DNA of 64,000 bases from contig CAWFUJ010000003.1 of NCBI GenBank assembly GCA_963818985.1, forward strand, positions 1 through 64,000. The letters are read 5' to 3'. This stretch comes from JAFEDN01 sp963818985 (lineage in GTDB: Bacteria > Pseudomonadota > Gammaproteobacteria > Coxiellales > Coxiellaceae). The translations under genes were made by a program, and so were the position numbers. Positions 27,282-36,700 of this stretch are shown one piece after another. Every line of letters begins with the position of its first letter. Within the stretch, counting starts at the first letter, position 1. The notes below the pieces were generated by a model. It made no database searches. It was not told the origin of the DNA and was given only the letters and a program-made list of their open reading frames with translations.

Positions 27282-29491
27282 CGGGCGTTGTTCAAGGGGT
27301 TGGATTTCGGCCATTTACTTATCGTTTAGCGCGCGATTTAAATTTGGCCGGTTGGATTCGTAATGATTCTGCTGGTGTTATTATTGAAATTCAAGGTCAT
27401 TCTTTAAATGAGTTTCTCAACCGGTTAGAGAAAGAAGCGCCCGCCTTGGCGCGCCTTGAAAAATTAAGTGCTCACCCGATTCCCGTTAAGAATGAAAAAG
27501 AGTTTCAAATTTTACCGAGTTTACGCGGCACGGGTCATACTAAAATCTCAGCAGATAGTGGTGTCTGTCAAGATTGTCTCCAGGAATTATTTGACCCTTG
27601 CAGCCGTTTTTATCGATATCCATTTATTAACTGCAGCAACTGTGGGCCTCGATATACTTTAACCACCCATTTGCCCTATGATCGGGTGCAAACAGCTATG
27701 GTTGATTTCAAACTGTGTGCAGCTTGTTTAAGCGATTATCATCAACCCGCTAACCGCCGTTATCACACCGAATCTATGGCTTGTGGCAGTTGTGGCCCCC
27801 AATATCAACAAGCTATCCCTGAGATAGCAGAGATCATTTTAAACGGTAAAATTATTGCTATTAAGGGATTAGGTGGATATCAATTAATTTGTGATGCCCA
27901 TCAAATCGAAGCAGTCCGGCAACTGCGCCGACGCAAACATCGCCCAGAAAAACCCTTGGCGTTAATGGCGTTAAATATAGCCAGCGCTTCTCAACTGGTG
28001 ACCGTAGATCAATTAGCCGCTGATTGCTTATCGAATTTAGCGAGACCTATTGTATTGCTACCTAAGAAAAATCGGGATGGACTGGATAGTATCGCTCCGA
28101 AGTTAGCCAGTATTGGTGTGATGTTACCCTCTACACCACTGCATTATTTATTATTTTATTATCTCTTGGGTTCGCCCATCACGAACAACTGGCTTGCAGA
28201 TCCCTGTTCGACAACGTTAGTGGTCACCAGCGCCAATCTCAGCGGAGAGCCGTTGATTATCGATGACAACGAAGCGATTGAGAAATTATCTTTACTGGCC
28301 GATCATATTGTGAGTCATCAGCGCAATATTATCGTTCATGCCGATGACTCTGTGATCTCTCTTGTGAAAAATAAACCTCTATTTATTCGACGTGCGCGGG
28401 GTTATGTGCCGGAACCCATTTTATTACCGGATGAAGTGCCTGTTATTTTAGGTCTTGGTGGCCATTTGAAAAATACTTTTTGTATTACGCGCGGTAAAGA
28501 GGCCTTTATTTCTCAGCATATCGGTGATCTTGACAATAGGGCTGGTATGCACCGTTATCAGGATACGTTAATGCATCTGTTAAAGATATTGAATGTTAAA
28601 CCCGATTTTGTCGCCCATGATAACCATCCGGATTTTTATACCACCCATATTGCGGAGAACTTGGGTGTTCCAGTTTATTCGGTGCAACATCATCATGCCC
28701 ATATCGCCAGCGTTGCCGCTGAAAATCATTGGCTTGGGCCGGCGTTAGGTTTAGCTTTAGATGGTTTTGGCCTGGGTGAAAATCAGCAACATTGGGGTGG
28801 GGAACTTCTGCTTTATCAAGGTGCGGTCTGCCGGCGATTAGGCTCCTTGCGGCCGTTGGCTCAACCCGGAGGAAATCGCGCTGCTCAGGAGCCTTGGCGT
28901 ATGGCCGCTAGCGCTCTGCACGCCATGGGCAAAAGTGCTGAAATTTCCCGAAGATTTGGCGATTTTAAATATTGCCGGCAATTAATCACCTTATTGGAAC
29001 GGCAAATTCATTGTCCACAAACGAGCAGTTGCGGGCGTTTATTTGACGCGGTGAGTGCTTTATTGGGAATTTGTTACCAAAATAGCTATGAAGGTCAGGC
29101 CGCCATGCAATTAGAATCACTGGTTCGACAACCTGAAATATTGCCGGATGGTTGGGTGATTGATAATAACCAATTGGATTTATTACCCACTTTACGCTAC
29201 TTGCTAAACTGTGATTCTGCCAGAGGCGCGGATATTTTTCACGGAACTTTGGCCGCCGCTTTAACCGCATGGGTAGGAGGATATGCGAAAGATTATGGAA
29301 TAACTACCGTTTTGTTGGGTGGGGGCTGTTTTTCAAATCGAATATTAGTTGAACTCATATTACCCCAATTAATAAGCGCCGGCTTGAATCCTTTGCTACC
29401 TAAACAATTACCGCCGAATGATGGCGGCTTATGTTTGGGTCAGATGTGGGTTGCCACACAAATAGTGGCTGGAGAGTTTTCAATTTATTAA
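27218..29491 (+). CDS. hypF: Carbamoyltransferase HypF
   Basis: HypF (757 residues) makes the carbamoyl group later converted to CN. Domains in order: acylphosphatase (GVVQGVGFRPFTYRLA), two zinc fingers (CQDCLQELFDPCSRFYRYPF with CSNCG; CAACLSDY with CGSCG), a YrdC-like domain (RRRKHRPEKPLALM) and a Kae1-like domain with the metal-binding HHHAHIASVAAE. ATG 27218 or 27227 are both possible. The 3' end overlaps the convergent nickel transporter by 12 bases, so the operon ends here. Confidence 0.96.
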   Translation: MVSMVKPGLSSTAPERWRIQITGVVQGVGFRPFTYRLARDLNLAGWIRNDSAGVIIEIQGHSLNEFLNRLEKEAPALARLEKLSAHPIPVKNEKEFQILPSLRGTGHTKISADSGVCQDCLQELFDPCSRFYRYPFINCSNCGPRYTLTTHLPYDRVQTAMVDFKLCAACLSDYHQPANRRYHTESMACGSCGPQYQQAIPEIAEIILNGKIIAIKGLGGYQLICDAHQIEAVRQLRRRKHRPEKPLALMALNIASASQLVTVDQLAADCLSNLARPIVLLPKKNRDGLDSIAPKLASIGVMLPSTPLHYLLFYYLLGSPITNNWLADPCSTTLVVTSANLSGEPLIIDDNEAIEKLSLLADHIVSHQRNIIVHADDSVISLVKNKPLFIRRARGYVPEPILLPDEVPVILGLGGHLKNTFCITRGKEAFISQHIGDLDNRAGMHRYQDTLMHLLKILNVKPDFVAHDNHPDFYTTHIAENLGVPVYSVQHHHAHIASVAAENHWLGPALGLALDGFGLGENQQHWGGELLLYQGAVCRRLGSLRPLAQPGGNRAAQEPWRMAASALHAMGKSAEISRRFGDFKYCRQLITLLERQIHCPQTSSCGRLFDAVSALLGICYQNSYEGQAAMQLESLVRQPEILPDGWVIDNNQLDLLPTLRYLLNCDSARGADIFHGTLAAALTAWVGGYAKDYGITTVLLGGGCFSNRILVELILPQLISAGLNPLLPKQLPPNDGGLCLGQMWVATQIVAGEFSIY

Positions 29492-30184
29492 ACAGATTAA
29501 TCCAAATGCTCCGGTCGTTAAGCTAAATAACGCAACCGCAGCGCCCATGCTTCGTGAAATAATGAGGGAGGCTTTATTGGTTTTGCAAATGATATACGAG
29601 ACTAATAAACCATTCAGTCCATCTGCAATGATCATTCCAATCATAAATACGATGCCGATCAAAAAAGAAAAATAAAAGCCGCCCATGGCTGATGCAGATA
29701 AAGAAAATAAAGTGATTTGACTGAAAGTATCAAATGAAATTGCAAAAATAGCGCCAACGCCTAAAATGGCAATGGATTTATAATGTTTTCCATTAATATA
29801 ATTCAATACGGATTTTTTGATATTTATTTTATCAGAAAGTTTTGCCGATTTTTTAAAAATACTACAAAAATTCAATATGCCAAACGCAATTAAAAAGACA
29901 ATGGATATTAAATTACCAAAGACCTCAAAATGATGAGAGAGTTTGAATTGAATTAAACCGCTGCCAATAATACCGCTGAGTAAAGTGACGACCAAGCCAT
30001 GACCTAAAGAAAATAAAAGACCTGTAAATTTTGATATCTTGATATCATTTCTAACTGTTCTAGTCATTGCATCAATAGCCGCCAGATGATCTAAATCAAA
30101 ACCGTGACGGGCCCCAATAATTAATACTATAAAAATTAGGTAGAAACTTGAATGAGCTAGAAAATTGATATTTGAATAATCCAC
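29480..30184 (-). CDS. NiCoT-family nickel/cobalt transporter
   Basis: The 234-residue membrane protein contains the NiCoT signature GARHGFDLDHLAAIDAMTR (helix II) and the further conserved LFSLGHGLVV. Several hydrophobic helices follow, including GMIIADGLNGLLVS. It would import nickel for the hydrogenase encoded convergently. It is shorter than HoxN/NixA (about 330 residues), resembling compact members. AT-rich composition distinguishes it from the hyp genes. Confidence 0.92.
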   Translation of the reverse strand: MDYSNINFLAHSSFYLIFIVLIIGARHGFDLDHLAAIDAMTRTVRNDIKISKFTGLLFSLGHGLVVTLLSGIIGSGLIQFKLSHHFEVFGNLISIVFLIAFGILNFCSIFKKSAKLSDKINIKKSVLNYINGKHYKSIAILGVGAIFAISFDTFSQITLFSLSASAMGGFYFSFLIGIVFMIGMIIADGLNGLLVSYIICKTNKASLIISRSMGAAVALFSLTTGAFGLICLIN

Positions 30185-30238
30185 AATTTTTCCTATCGTT
30201 GTATATATCCCAATTTTTTAGATGATTCTAGCAAATTT

Positions 30239-31561
30239 TTAGAGATACCCCAGTTTTTTTGCCGACTCTAACAGACTATCTTGAAATTGAGGATGAGCTA
30301 TTTGAATAAGCGCCAGCGCTCTTTCAGCAATAGATTTTCCGCGTAAATTGACTATTCCATATTCCGTCGCCACGTAATGGATATCCGCTCTTGGCGCAGT
30401 AATTGGCCCATCCAAAGTAGGGACAATACGCGACAATGTCCCATTTTTTGCGGTGGAATAGGCTGCTAATATAGATTTACCATTTTTAGATAATTGCGCG
30501 CCGCGGATAAAATCCAATTGGCCGCCCGGTGCGCTGTATTGTTTGCCGGAGAAACCTTCAGAGTTGACTTGCCCAGTGAGGTCTATTTGTAAAAAGCTAT
30601 TAATGGAAATCACATTGTCATTTTGACCAATGATAGACGGATTATTGACATAATCGACGGGATAAATTTCCATGATGGCGTTATTATTGAGAAAATCATA
30701 GACTTTTTTTTCACCTTGCGCGAAAGTATAAACGTTTTTATATTTGTTAATGTTCTTGTATTTATTGGAGACTGCGCCGGACTCAATTAAGTCGACCAAT
30801 CCGGAAGTGATTAGTTCAGTGTGTATTCCCAGCCCATGATAATCTCGGAGTTTTTCGCAGATGGCGTTGGGAACCCCGCCGATTCCAAATTGTAATGTGG
30901 CGTGATCGGGTATCAAATCAATAATACGTTCGCTGATTTTATAATCTAATTCAGTTCCAGATCTAACCGGAACTTCCGGCAATGGCAGGTGACTTTCCAC
31001 AATCGCTTTGATTTCAGAGATATGCAAACACGAATCGCCAAATACGCGTGGCATATTAGGATTCACTTCAACGATTAGATTTTTAGCTATTCGCGCCGTT
31101 GGAATGGTATAGTCACAATTAGTCCCGCAACTAAATAGACCCGATTGATCCATAGGAGAAACCATCACCATAAAGGCATCAATTCCTACGCCAGCGATTA
31201 TTTCTGGAACATTGCTAAAATTAGACGGCGTAAAATAGAGAATTTTTTTTTGTTGGATTCTTTCTTGTTCAAGCAGTGTTCGTTCGGTTTTGCCGAAAAA
31301 AAGCGGATGCGGTTTAATAACGTTCATATGTTCATATTTAAAAATCGTATTGCGAGAAGCTTGCTCGGAGTGCATGTAGTATACTTTGAGTTCTTCAATT
31401 CGTTCAGGGGCGGCGGCATGAATTCTATCTTCCAGCGCTTGGAGCAATAGCGGCGGCTCACTGACGGCCATCCCGATTGAAATATTTCCACGTTTCGGGA
31501 TGCATCGTACCGCCTCCGCTGCGGTCATCAGTTTAGCCTGATATTCTGTCCGGTAATGCAT
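30239..31561 (-). CDS. Acetyl-CoA hydrolase / 4-hydroxybutyrate-type CoA-transferase
   Basis: The 440-residue cytosolic protein belongs to the Cat1/AbfT family (acetyl-CoA hydrolase/transferase N and C domains). Visible stretches include GNISIGMAVSEPPLLLQAL, LQFGIGGVPNAICEKL, ELITSGLVDLIESGAV and the C-terminal APRADIHYVATEYGIVNLRG. It transfers CoA between short acids; the acid is not determinable. Located between the nickel transporter and a SulP carrier, it may share the segment's fermentative or redox theme, but no operon link to the hydrogenase is visible. Confidence 0.88.
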   Translation of the reverse strand: MHYRTEYQAKLMTAAEAVRCIPKRGNISIGMAVSEPPLLLQALEDRIHAAAPERIEELKVYYMHSEQASRNTIFKYEHMNVIKPHPLFFGKTERTLLEQERIQQKKILYFTPSNFSNVPEIIAGVGIDAFMVMVSPMDQSGLFSCGTNCDYTIPTARIAKNLIVEVNPNMPRVFGDSCLHISEIKAIVESHLPLPEVPVRSGTELDYKISERIIDLIPDHATLQFGIGGVPNAICEKLRDYHGLGIHTELITSGLVDLIESGAVSNKYKNINKYKNVYTFAQGEKKVYDFLNNNAIMEIYPVDYVNNPSIIGQNDNVISINSFLQIDLTGQVNSEGFSGKQYSAPGGQLDFIRGAQLSKNGKSILAAYSTAKNGTLSRIVPTLDGPITAPRADIHYVATEYGIVNLRGKSIAERALALIQIAHPQFQDSLLESAKKLGYL

Positions 31562-31705
31562 TGGCCATCCTTAATAATTGAATTGCCCCGTTTTCTCAGC
31601 CAAAATTAATGGAGCAAACTAATTTAGCCATATACTATCCATGAGGTGAAAAAACGGAGACAAAAGAATAATGACACAAGGATTACTGCCATTTCAATAA
31701 CCCCC

Positions 31706-33325
31706 TCATTTGCGAATATAATCTGGTTTTTGCTGATGGATAGCTTCTTCGATAGAATTAAAAATCTTTTTCCCTTCTACCCAACGTAACAAACCCATTT
31801 TAGCCAGTTTATGGCTGACCCTGGCGTTTGCTTCACACAGATAGACTTGAATACCGCGACGATGATATTGCTGGATAATCTCTTCAAAAGTTTCCAAACC
31901 GGTCATGTCCATGAAGGGAACGTTTTTGAGACGAAAAATAACTATTTTTGGATCAGTATGGGTCACAGCCAGCGCATGTTCAATCTTTTCCGCCGCGCCG
32001 AAAAAGAATGGGCCTTGAATCGAGTAGACTAAAGTATCTCCCGATAATTGCGCCGGATCGTAAGTGGTTAATTCCACACCTACATATTGATGCATACGGC
32101 GAATAAAAAAGATCATGGCGAGCAGAACGCCAATATTGACGGCAATCACCAGATTAGTCAGCACAGTGAGTAAAAAAGTAATCAACAGGATCAGGACATC
32201 CGCGAGCGGTGCTCGTCGAACCATGTGCGTAAAATGCGGAATATCGCTCATGTTGTAAGCCACCACAAACAAGATTGCTGCCAAGGTACATAACGGGATG
32301 TGACTGGCTAACGGCGCAAATAACACCAGCACTAATATCAGCACGATGGCGTGAATAATGGCCGCCAGAGGACTGTTGCCGCCGTTGCGGATATTGGTCG
32401 CGGTGCGAGCGATAGCGCCGGTCGCAGCAAATCCGCCAAACAGTGGCGCGATGATATTGGCTAGCCCTTGACCAATCAGTTCCTGGTTGGAATCGTGTCG
32501 AGTATTGGCCATGCCATCCGCGGCTGCTGCGGACAATAATGATTCTATCGCGCCCAGTAACGCAATCGTAAACGCCGGCCAGATTAACGTCTCGTGGATG
32601 AGCGTGAAGTCAGGCCATGCAAAGTGGGGAAGATGGTGTGGAATGCCGCCGAACGCTTTTCCCAGGGTATCGATGCTCTGAAAATGAAAAATGGCCTGTA
32701 GTGCCGTAGCCACGACCATGGCGACCAGGGGGCCTGGCACTCGCTTTAGAAACTTAGGAGAAAAGATCACTAATAAAGCACTGAGAACAGCGAGCGCCGT
32801 GGTTGGCCAATCGAGGTGAGGTAATGCCGTCATTAGCGCCCATAATTTCTGATAAAAAGGCAACTCCAGCGGCAAGTGGGTGGGCAACCCAAAAAAATCT
32901 TTCCACTCGCCGACAAAAATAATGACGCCAATCCCGCTGGTAAAGCCGACAATGACTGGCTCAGGAATAAATTTAATGACAGCGCCAAGTTTGCAGAATC
33001 CCATTAGCAATAAAAAAATCCCGGCGATCACTGCAGCCATTTGCAAACCGGCTACGCCGTATTGAGCGGTAATACTAGCCAGAATGACGATAAATGCACC
33101 CGTTGGGCCGGAGATTTGTACGCGGCTGCCGCCGAAAATGCCCACGACAATACCCGCTACAATCGCGGTATAAATCCCCTGCTCGGGTTTAACGCCCGAG
33201 GCGATGGCAAAAGCCATCGCCAACGGTAAAGCTACGATGCCCACAATCAGTCCGGCAACAATATTCACCCACCAATTTTTGGGTTTTAATAGACCGGCAC
33301 GATAAGCTTCTAAGAGGGCTAACAT
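31706..33325 (-). CDS. SulP-family anion transporter with STAS domain
   Basis: The 539-residue inner-membrane protein has an N-terminal SulP core of roughly 10-14 helices (VAGLIVGIVALPLAMAFAIA, GIFGGSRVQISGPTGAFIVI). The C-terminal STAS domain (residues about 430-530) contains IFRLKNVPFMDMTGLETFEE. Members move sulphate, bicarbonate or dicarboxylates. Substrate cannot be assigned; a sulphate link to a sulphur-reducing hydrogenase is possible but unproven. Confidence 0.93.
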   Translation of the reverse strand: MLALLEAYRAGLLKPKNWWVNIVAGLIVGIVALPLAMAFAIASGVKPEQGIYTAIVAGIVVGIFGGSRVQISGPTGAFIVILASITAQYGVAGLQMAAVIAGIFLLLMGFCKLGAVIKFIPEPVIVGFTSGIGVIIFVGEWKDFFGLPTHLPLELPFYQKLWALMTALPHLDWPTTALAVLSALLVIFSPKFLKRVPGPLVAMVVATALQAIFHFQSIDTLGKAFGGIPHHLPHFAWPDFTLIHETLIWPAFTIALLGAIESLLSAAAADGMANTRHDSNQELIGQGLANIIAPLFGGFAATGAIARTATNIRNGGNSPLAAIIHAIVLILVLVLFAPLASHIPLCTLAAILFVVAYNMSDIPHFTHMVRRAPLADVLILLITFLLTVLTNLVIAVNIGVLLAMIFFIRRMHQYVGVELTTYDPAQLSGDTLVYSIQGPFFFGAAEKIEHALAVTHTDPKIVIFRLKNVPFMDMTGLETFEEIIQQYHRRGIQVYLCEANARVSHKLAKMGLLRWVEGKKIFNSIEEAIHQQKPDYIRK

Positions 33326-33359
33326 AATGGCCTATTATATGACATTTTAGGAGTCATTG

Positions 33360-33756
33360 ATGGAAATCATCGAAACTCAAGATGCGCCACTGCCAAGCGC
33401 TCACTATTCACAGGCTATTATCTCGCAGGGATTAGTGTTTGTTTCTGGTCTATTACCTATCGTTCTTAATACTAAAACTCTATTCCAGATAGCGTTTCAG
33501 CACAGATGGATCAAGTCTTTCATCATTTGAAAGCGATTCTAAATGCGGCCAATTCTGATCTTTCACATTTGGTTAGCGTGCAGATCTTTATCCCAAGCAT
33601 TGATTTTTGGTCTGAAATCGATACCGCTTATCAATGTGCGCTTGGCTCTCATAAGCCTACTCACACATCATTCCCTGTGGGGCATTGCATTATGGCGCTT
33701 TGTAAGAAGACAAATCAGATGACCAAAAGGAAGCGGGTTACGCAGCCGCGATATAA
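33360..33756 (+). pseudogene. ridA-like (YjgF/UK114) pseudogene
   Basis: Reading from ATG 33360 gives MEIIETQDAPLPSAHYSQAI and SQGLVFVSGLLPI, the typical RidA start. A shift near 33475-33485 is needed to reach IPDSVSAQMDQVFHHLKAIL and NAANSDLSHLVSVQIFI. A second shift near 33680 is needed for VGALHYGAL, which then meets an in-frame TAA (33703) and ends EAGYAAAI. At least two frameshifts plus a stop show a dead enamine/imine deaminase gene. Confidence 0.8.
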
Positions 33757-33808
33757 GGTGAATTTACTGATCAAAATTTCAATAAACTCTAGCGTATCTT
33801 TCGCCCAC

Positions 33809-33931
33809 CAGTTGAGGTTTTTGCCGTGATAGGATAACTTAACTGCACCCGGGAACAATACCGGGATTTTTGGATAAAAAATTCATCCAAATGAAAGCCG
33901 GTATAGCTCAGATGGTAGAGCAGCTAATTCG
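33809..33931 (+). repeat. Right copy of imperfect direct repeat (upstream flank and 5' half of tRNA-Thr)
   Basis: CAGTTGAGGTTTTTG, GTGATAGGATAACTTAA and CAATACCGGG, followed by the tRNA-Thr 5' half, match the left copy at 18424-18552 with scattered substitutions and small gaps. This copy lies about 50 bases after the ridA pseudogene. Confidence 0.7.
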
Positions 33932-33969
33932 TAATTAGAAGGTCAGGGGTTCGATTCCTCTTACCGGCA
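33897..33969 (+). tRNA. tRNA-Thr, anticodon CGT
   Basis: A complete cloverleaf: acceptor GCCGGTA/TACCGGC, D-arm GCTC/GAGC, anticodon loop TTCGTAA (anticodon CGT, codon ACG), T-arm AGGGG-TTCGATT-CCTCT. The outermost anticodon-stem pair is G-A. No encoded CCA follows. It closes the accessory segment whose left edge carries half of a sister tRNA gene. Confidence 0.93.
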
Positions 33970-34082
33970 TAATATATAGCGCCTTCTTTAAATCTTTAGT
34001 CTCTTAACCCAATAATGAGTGGAATTGGCCTTTTTTGATGAGTTAGTAGGTTATTGTGGCGAGGTGTAACCTGGGTGAATAT

Positions 34083-35371
34083 GGGTCTTTCCCACTTTAG
34101 GGGGCAGTTAATCAAGCACATAATACTTTAACTCGGATTCTGTAATTTTCAAAATTACGGAAGCCATAGGCACGTCTTTGAATTAGCTTCATCTTGCGAT
34201 GGAACCCTTCAGTGATCCCGTTATTTTTAGTAAACCGCCACATTCTGACGATTTCGTCCCGCCAGGTCCATAAAGTTTTTCCCAGACTGTTGAGACTAGA
34301 GAAGCTGCTTTCCTTGAGTTGCTGGATATAATCTAAAAAGATTTTGATTAAACGTTTACAGTGCTTAGCCATACGATGTTTAAACATTAATAGCCGATGT
34401 AATTTTTGTTTAAAAGCATAAACAGCAGCGATAGCGGGTTGCTGTCTAAAATACTGATCCCGCTGTTGTACTTGACGTAGTTTTAAATTATCAGGATTAG
34501 TGCGTAATGCGTTTAAGATACCGCGTTGATATCTGATTTTCGGGTCAATCGATTGGTAAGTTTGCATCGCCATTTGATTGACTAATCGAATGACATGAAA
34601 GCGATCAGCCACGATCATGGCATTAGGAAAATGTTGTCTGACGATGTTGCGATAGGAGGTGCTTAAATCGATGCAGACGACTTTGACGCGTTCTTTACCG
34701 GGTAAAATATTTAAATAATCCGCAAGATCAGCGGATGATTTACCAGGTACGACATCAAAGATATTATGCTTAGCCAAGTCACAGAACGTCGTGGCGTAGC
34801 CTTTCTTTTTACTGAAAGAATGTTCGTCCAGTCCAAGCACTTTAGGACACTTTTTTTGAAGGGTTTCCCGATTTTCTAAAAGGTAACGTTGATGAAACCA
34901 TCGTTCGACCGTGGCTTTACCCAGCCTAAAATTTTGAGCTAGGGTTTTACCCGAGATACCTTGAGCGTGTTGATGAAAGATTTGCGTTTGGAATCGTTCG
35001 GTCGCGCGTTGGTGCTTACCAATACCGGGAAACTGCTGGTTAAAGTAACGGTAACAGGCTTTGCAATAAAACTTATAAGCTTTAAAGCGCAAGATCATGG
35101 GTCGAAGGCCGACCGATTCATGTTTGACGTTACGGATAAAGCTGGTTTTTTGACGAAGATGCTTGCTCTGACAAAAAGGGCAGCGGGCCTTGCGTCGATA
35201 ATGCACATCGAGGATTAAGGGCAGATAACCGCTGACTTTTTTGATGGAAAAACCAGGTAAATTTAGGATAGAATCCTTGTGGGGCATATTTAATCTCCTT
35301 TTTGCTGAACAAATCAAGGTGTTAGGGTAACCTAACTTCGATTAAATTGCCCCCTTAAATGGGGTAGAGCC
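34083..35371. mobile_element. ISL3-family insertion sequence
   Basis: The left end GGGTCTTTCCCACTTTAGGG (34083 onward, continuing GGCA) and the reverse complement of the right end GGCTCTACCCCATTTAAGGG (ending at 35371) form imperfect 24-bp terminal inverted repeats, typical of ISL3 elements. They enclose one transposase gene. I see no 8-bp direct repeat in the flanks (GTGAATAT left, AATGTCTT right), so it may have been rearranged. Confidence 0.88.
34112..35287 (-). CDS. ISL3-family transposase
   Basis: About 391 residues from ATG 35287 (MPHKDSILNLPG), preceded by AGGAG at a good distance; the frame extends to 35317. It has an N-terminal zinc finger (CPFCQSKHLRQ, CKACYRYF), a helix-turn-helix and a DDE catalytic core with VLGLDEHSFSKKKGYATTF, VVCIDLSTSYR and ADRFHVIRLVN; the C-terminal NGITEGFHRKMKLIQRRAYG holds the glutamate. 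No internal stops, so it may be active. Confidence 0.95.
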   Translation of the reverse strand: MPHKDSILNLPGFSIKKVSGYLPLILDVHYRRKARCPFCQSKHLRQKTSFIRNVKHESVGLRPMILRFKAYKFYCKACYRYFNQQFPGIGKHQRATERFQTQIFHQHAQGISGKTLAQNFRLGKATVERWFHQRYLLENRETLQKKCPKVLGLDEHSFSKKKGYATTFCDLAKHNIFDVVPGKSSADLADYLNILPGKERVKVVCIDLSTSYRNIVRQHFPNAMIVADRFHVIRLVNQMAMQTYQSIDPKIRYQRGILNALRTNPDNLKLRQVQQRDQYFRQQPAIAAVYAFKQKLHRLLMFKHRMAKHCKRLIKIFLDYIQQLKESSFSSLNSLGKTLWTWRDEIVRMWRFTKNNGITEGFHRKMKLIQRRAYGFRNFENYRIRVKVLCA

Positions 35372-35372
35372 A

Positions 35373-36572
35373 ATGTCTTTTCTTTGTGTATATTGTGATG
35401 AAATGCATCCTATGAGTAGTCATAGCAAAGAACATATTGTTCCGATAGCTTTAGGAAATCAAAGCTATACACTCTCTAATGCTTGCCAGTTAATTAATAA
35501 TTATATGGCAAAGTCATTTGAAAAAGGAATTATCAATTCGGAAGTGATTAAAGAAATAAATATGATGCTCAATTACCCTCAAGAGCCTTATTTTAGAAGA
35601 AATTTAAACTCATCCGTTGAACCCAATTTAGCTCATTATATTTACCCTAATGGAGAGAATAAAACGGTTCAAAAACCACATGATGTAGAAACTAATATCA
35701 TTTCAATGCAGTTGAAAGGAAAAAATGAAGAAGAGTTTATATATGAATTAAAACTGCCTTTTCCTATCATTGGATTAAAAGGAAAAACGGATTTACTTAA
35801 ACCTGAGTATGCTGAAAGACGTTTGAAAAGGTTTAAAAACCAGTTGGAGAATTATCTTAATGAATTAGAAGAAAATCCTTCAATAAATCCGGAATTTCAT
35901 AATTTTATAATAAAGAATAATATTATCTATGATAGGAGGGAGAGAAAAATAATTCCCAAGATAATAAAAAATTCTCCTTCAAATATATCTAGCGATGAAT
36001 CAAAAGTAACCATTTATCTGGATGACGAGTTGTTAACAAAGTTTTTCTTTAAAATTGCATGGACTCACGCTGTAAAGGTGTTTGGTAAGGAAAAATTGAT
36101 TAATCCTATTAGTAGATATATTTTTGACTATATAATTTCTGGACATATTAATGATATTAGTTTAGTACATATGTACCCAGAATTATTTTTAAACCCTACA
36201 AAAATTGGTGATGAAGAATATATTTTTTGGAAATATGATATCAATAAAACATTAGAAATCATTAGAGAAACTGTCTTCAAAAATGATTTTTATCGAGTAA
36301 TGAAACATTACAATTATCGCTGCGAAAGATTTGGTCTCGCTTGTAATAATATTAGAATTTCCAGAATAGAATTACTTGATGATGAAATTCGGAAAAATGC
36401 TAATCATCTTTATCGTTACCATGAATTGAGTTTAAAGTCAGAAACAGAAAATTGGACAAACGCAACTGTTTGTGTAGTCAAACTTTATGGAGGCATCCTT
36501 CAAGCTGAAGTTCTTCTCTCAGAAAAACCTATTGTGACTAATTTTCCGCAATGTTTGAAGATTGAGATATGA
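35373..36572 (+). CDS. HNH-endonuclease-like protein
   Basis: The 399-residue protein begins MSFLCVYCDEMHP and has the zinc and HNH-type start CxxC followed by SKEHIVPIALGNQ, as in HNH_5-like nucleases. The remaining ~350 residues are unrecognised, rich in Asn, Ile and Glu. The ATG lies one base after the right end of the ISL3 element, so its native promoter and ribosome-binding site were separated or replaced. A restriction or anti-phage role is possible but unsupported beyond the motif. Confidence 0.65.
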   Translation: MSFLCVYCDEMHPMSSHSKEHIVPIALGNQSYTLSNACQLINNYMAKSFEKGIINSEVIKEINMMLNYPQEPYFRRNLNSSVEPNLAHYIYPNGENKTVQKPHDVETNIISMQLKGKNEEEFIYELKLPFPIIGLKGKTDLLKPEYAERRLKRFKNQLENYLNELEENPSINPEFHNFIIKNNIIYDRRERKIIPKIIKNSPSNISSDESKVTIYLDDELLTKFFFKIAWTHAVKVFGKEKLINPISRYIFDYIISGHINDISLVHMYPELFLNPTKIGDEEYIFWKYDINKTLEIIRETVFKNDFYRVMKHYNYRCERFGLACNNIRISRIELLDDEIRKNANHLYRYHELSLKSETENWTNATVCVVKLYGGILQAEVLLSEKPIVTNFPQCLKIEI

Positions 36573-36700
36573 AAGAATTTTTCCTATCAATACAAAGATT
36601 GTTGTAATAAAATAATAAAAAGATTTTTAATATATCTCTAGTTCTATGTTAATATATAGATAGGAAACACTAATCCGCTAGACTGGGAAAACATTCCTTT

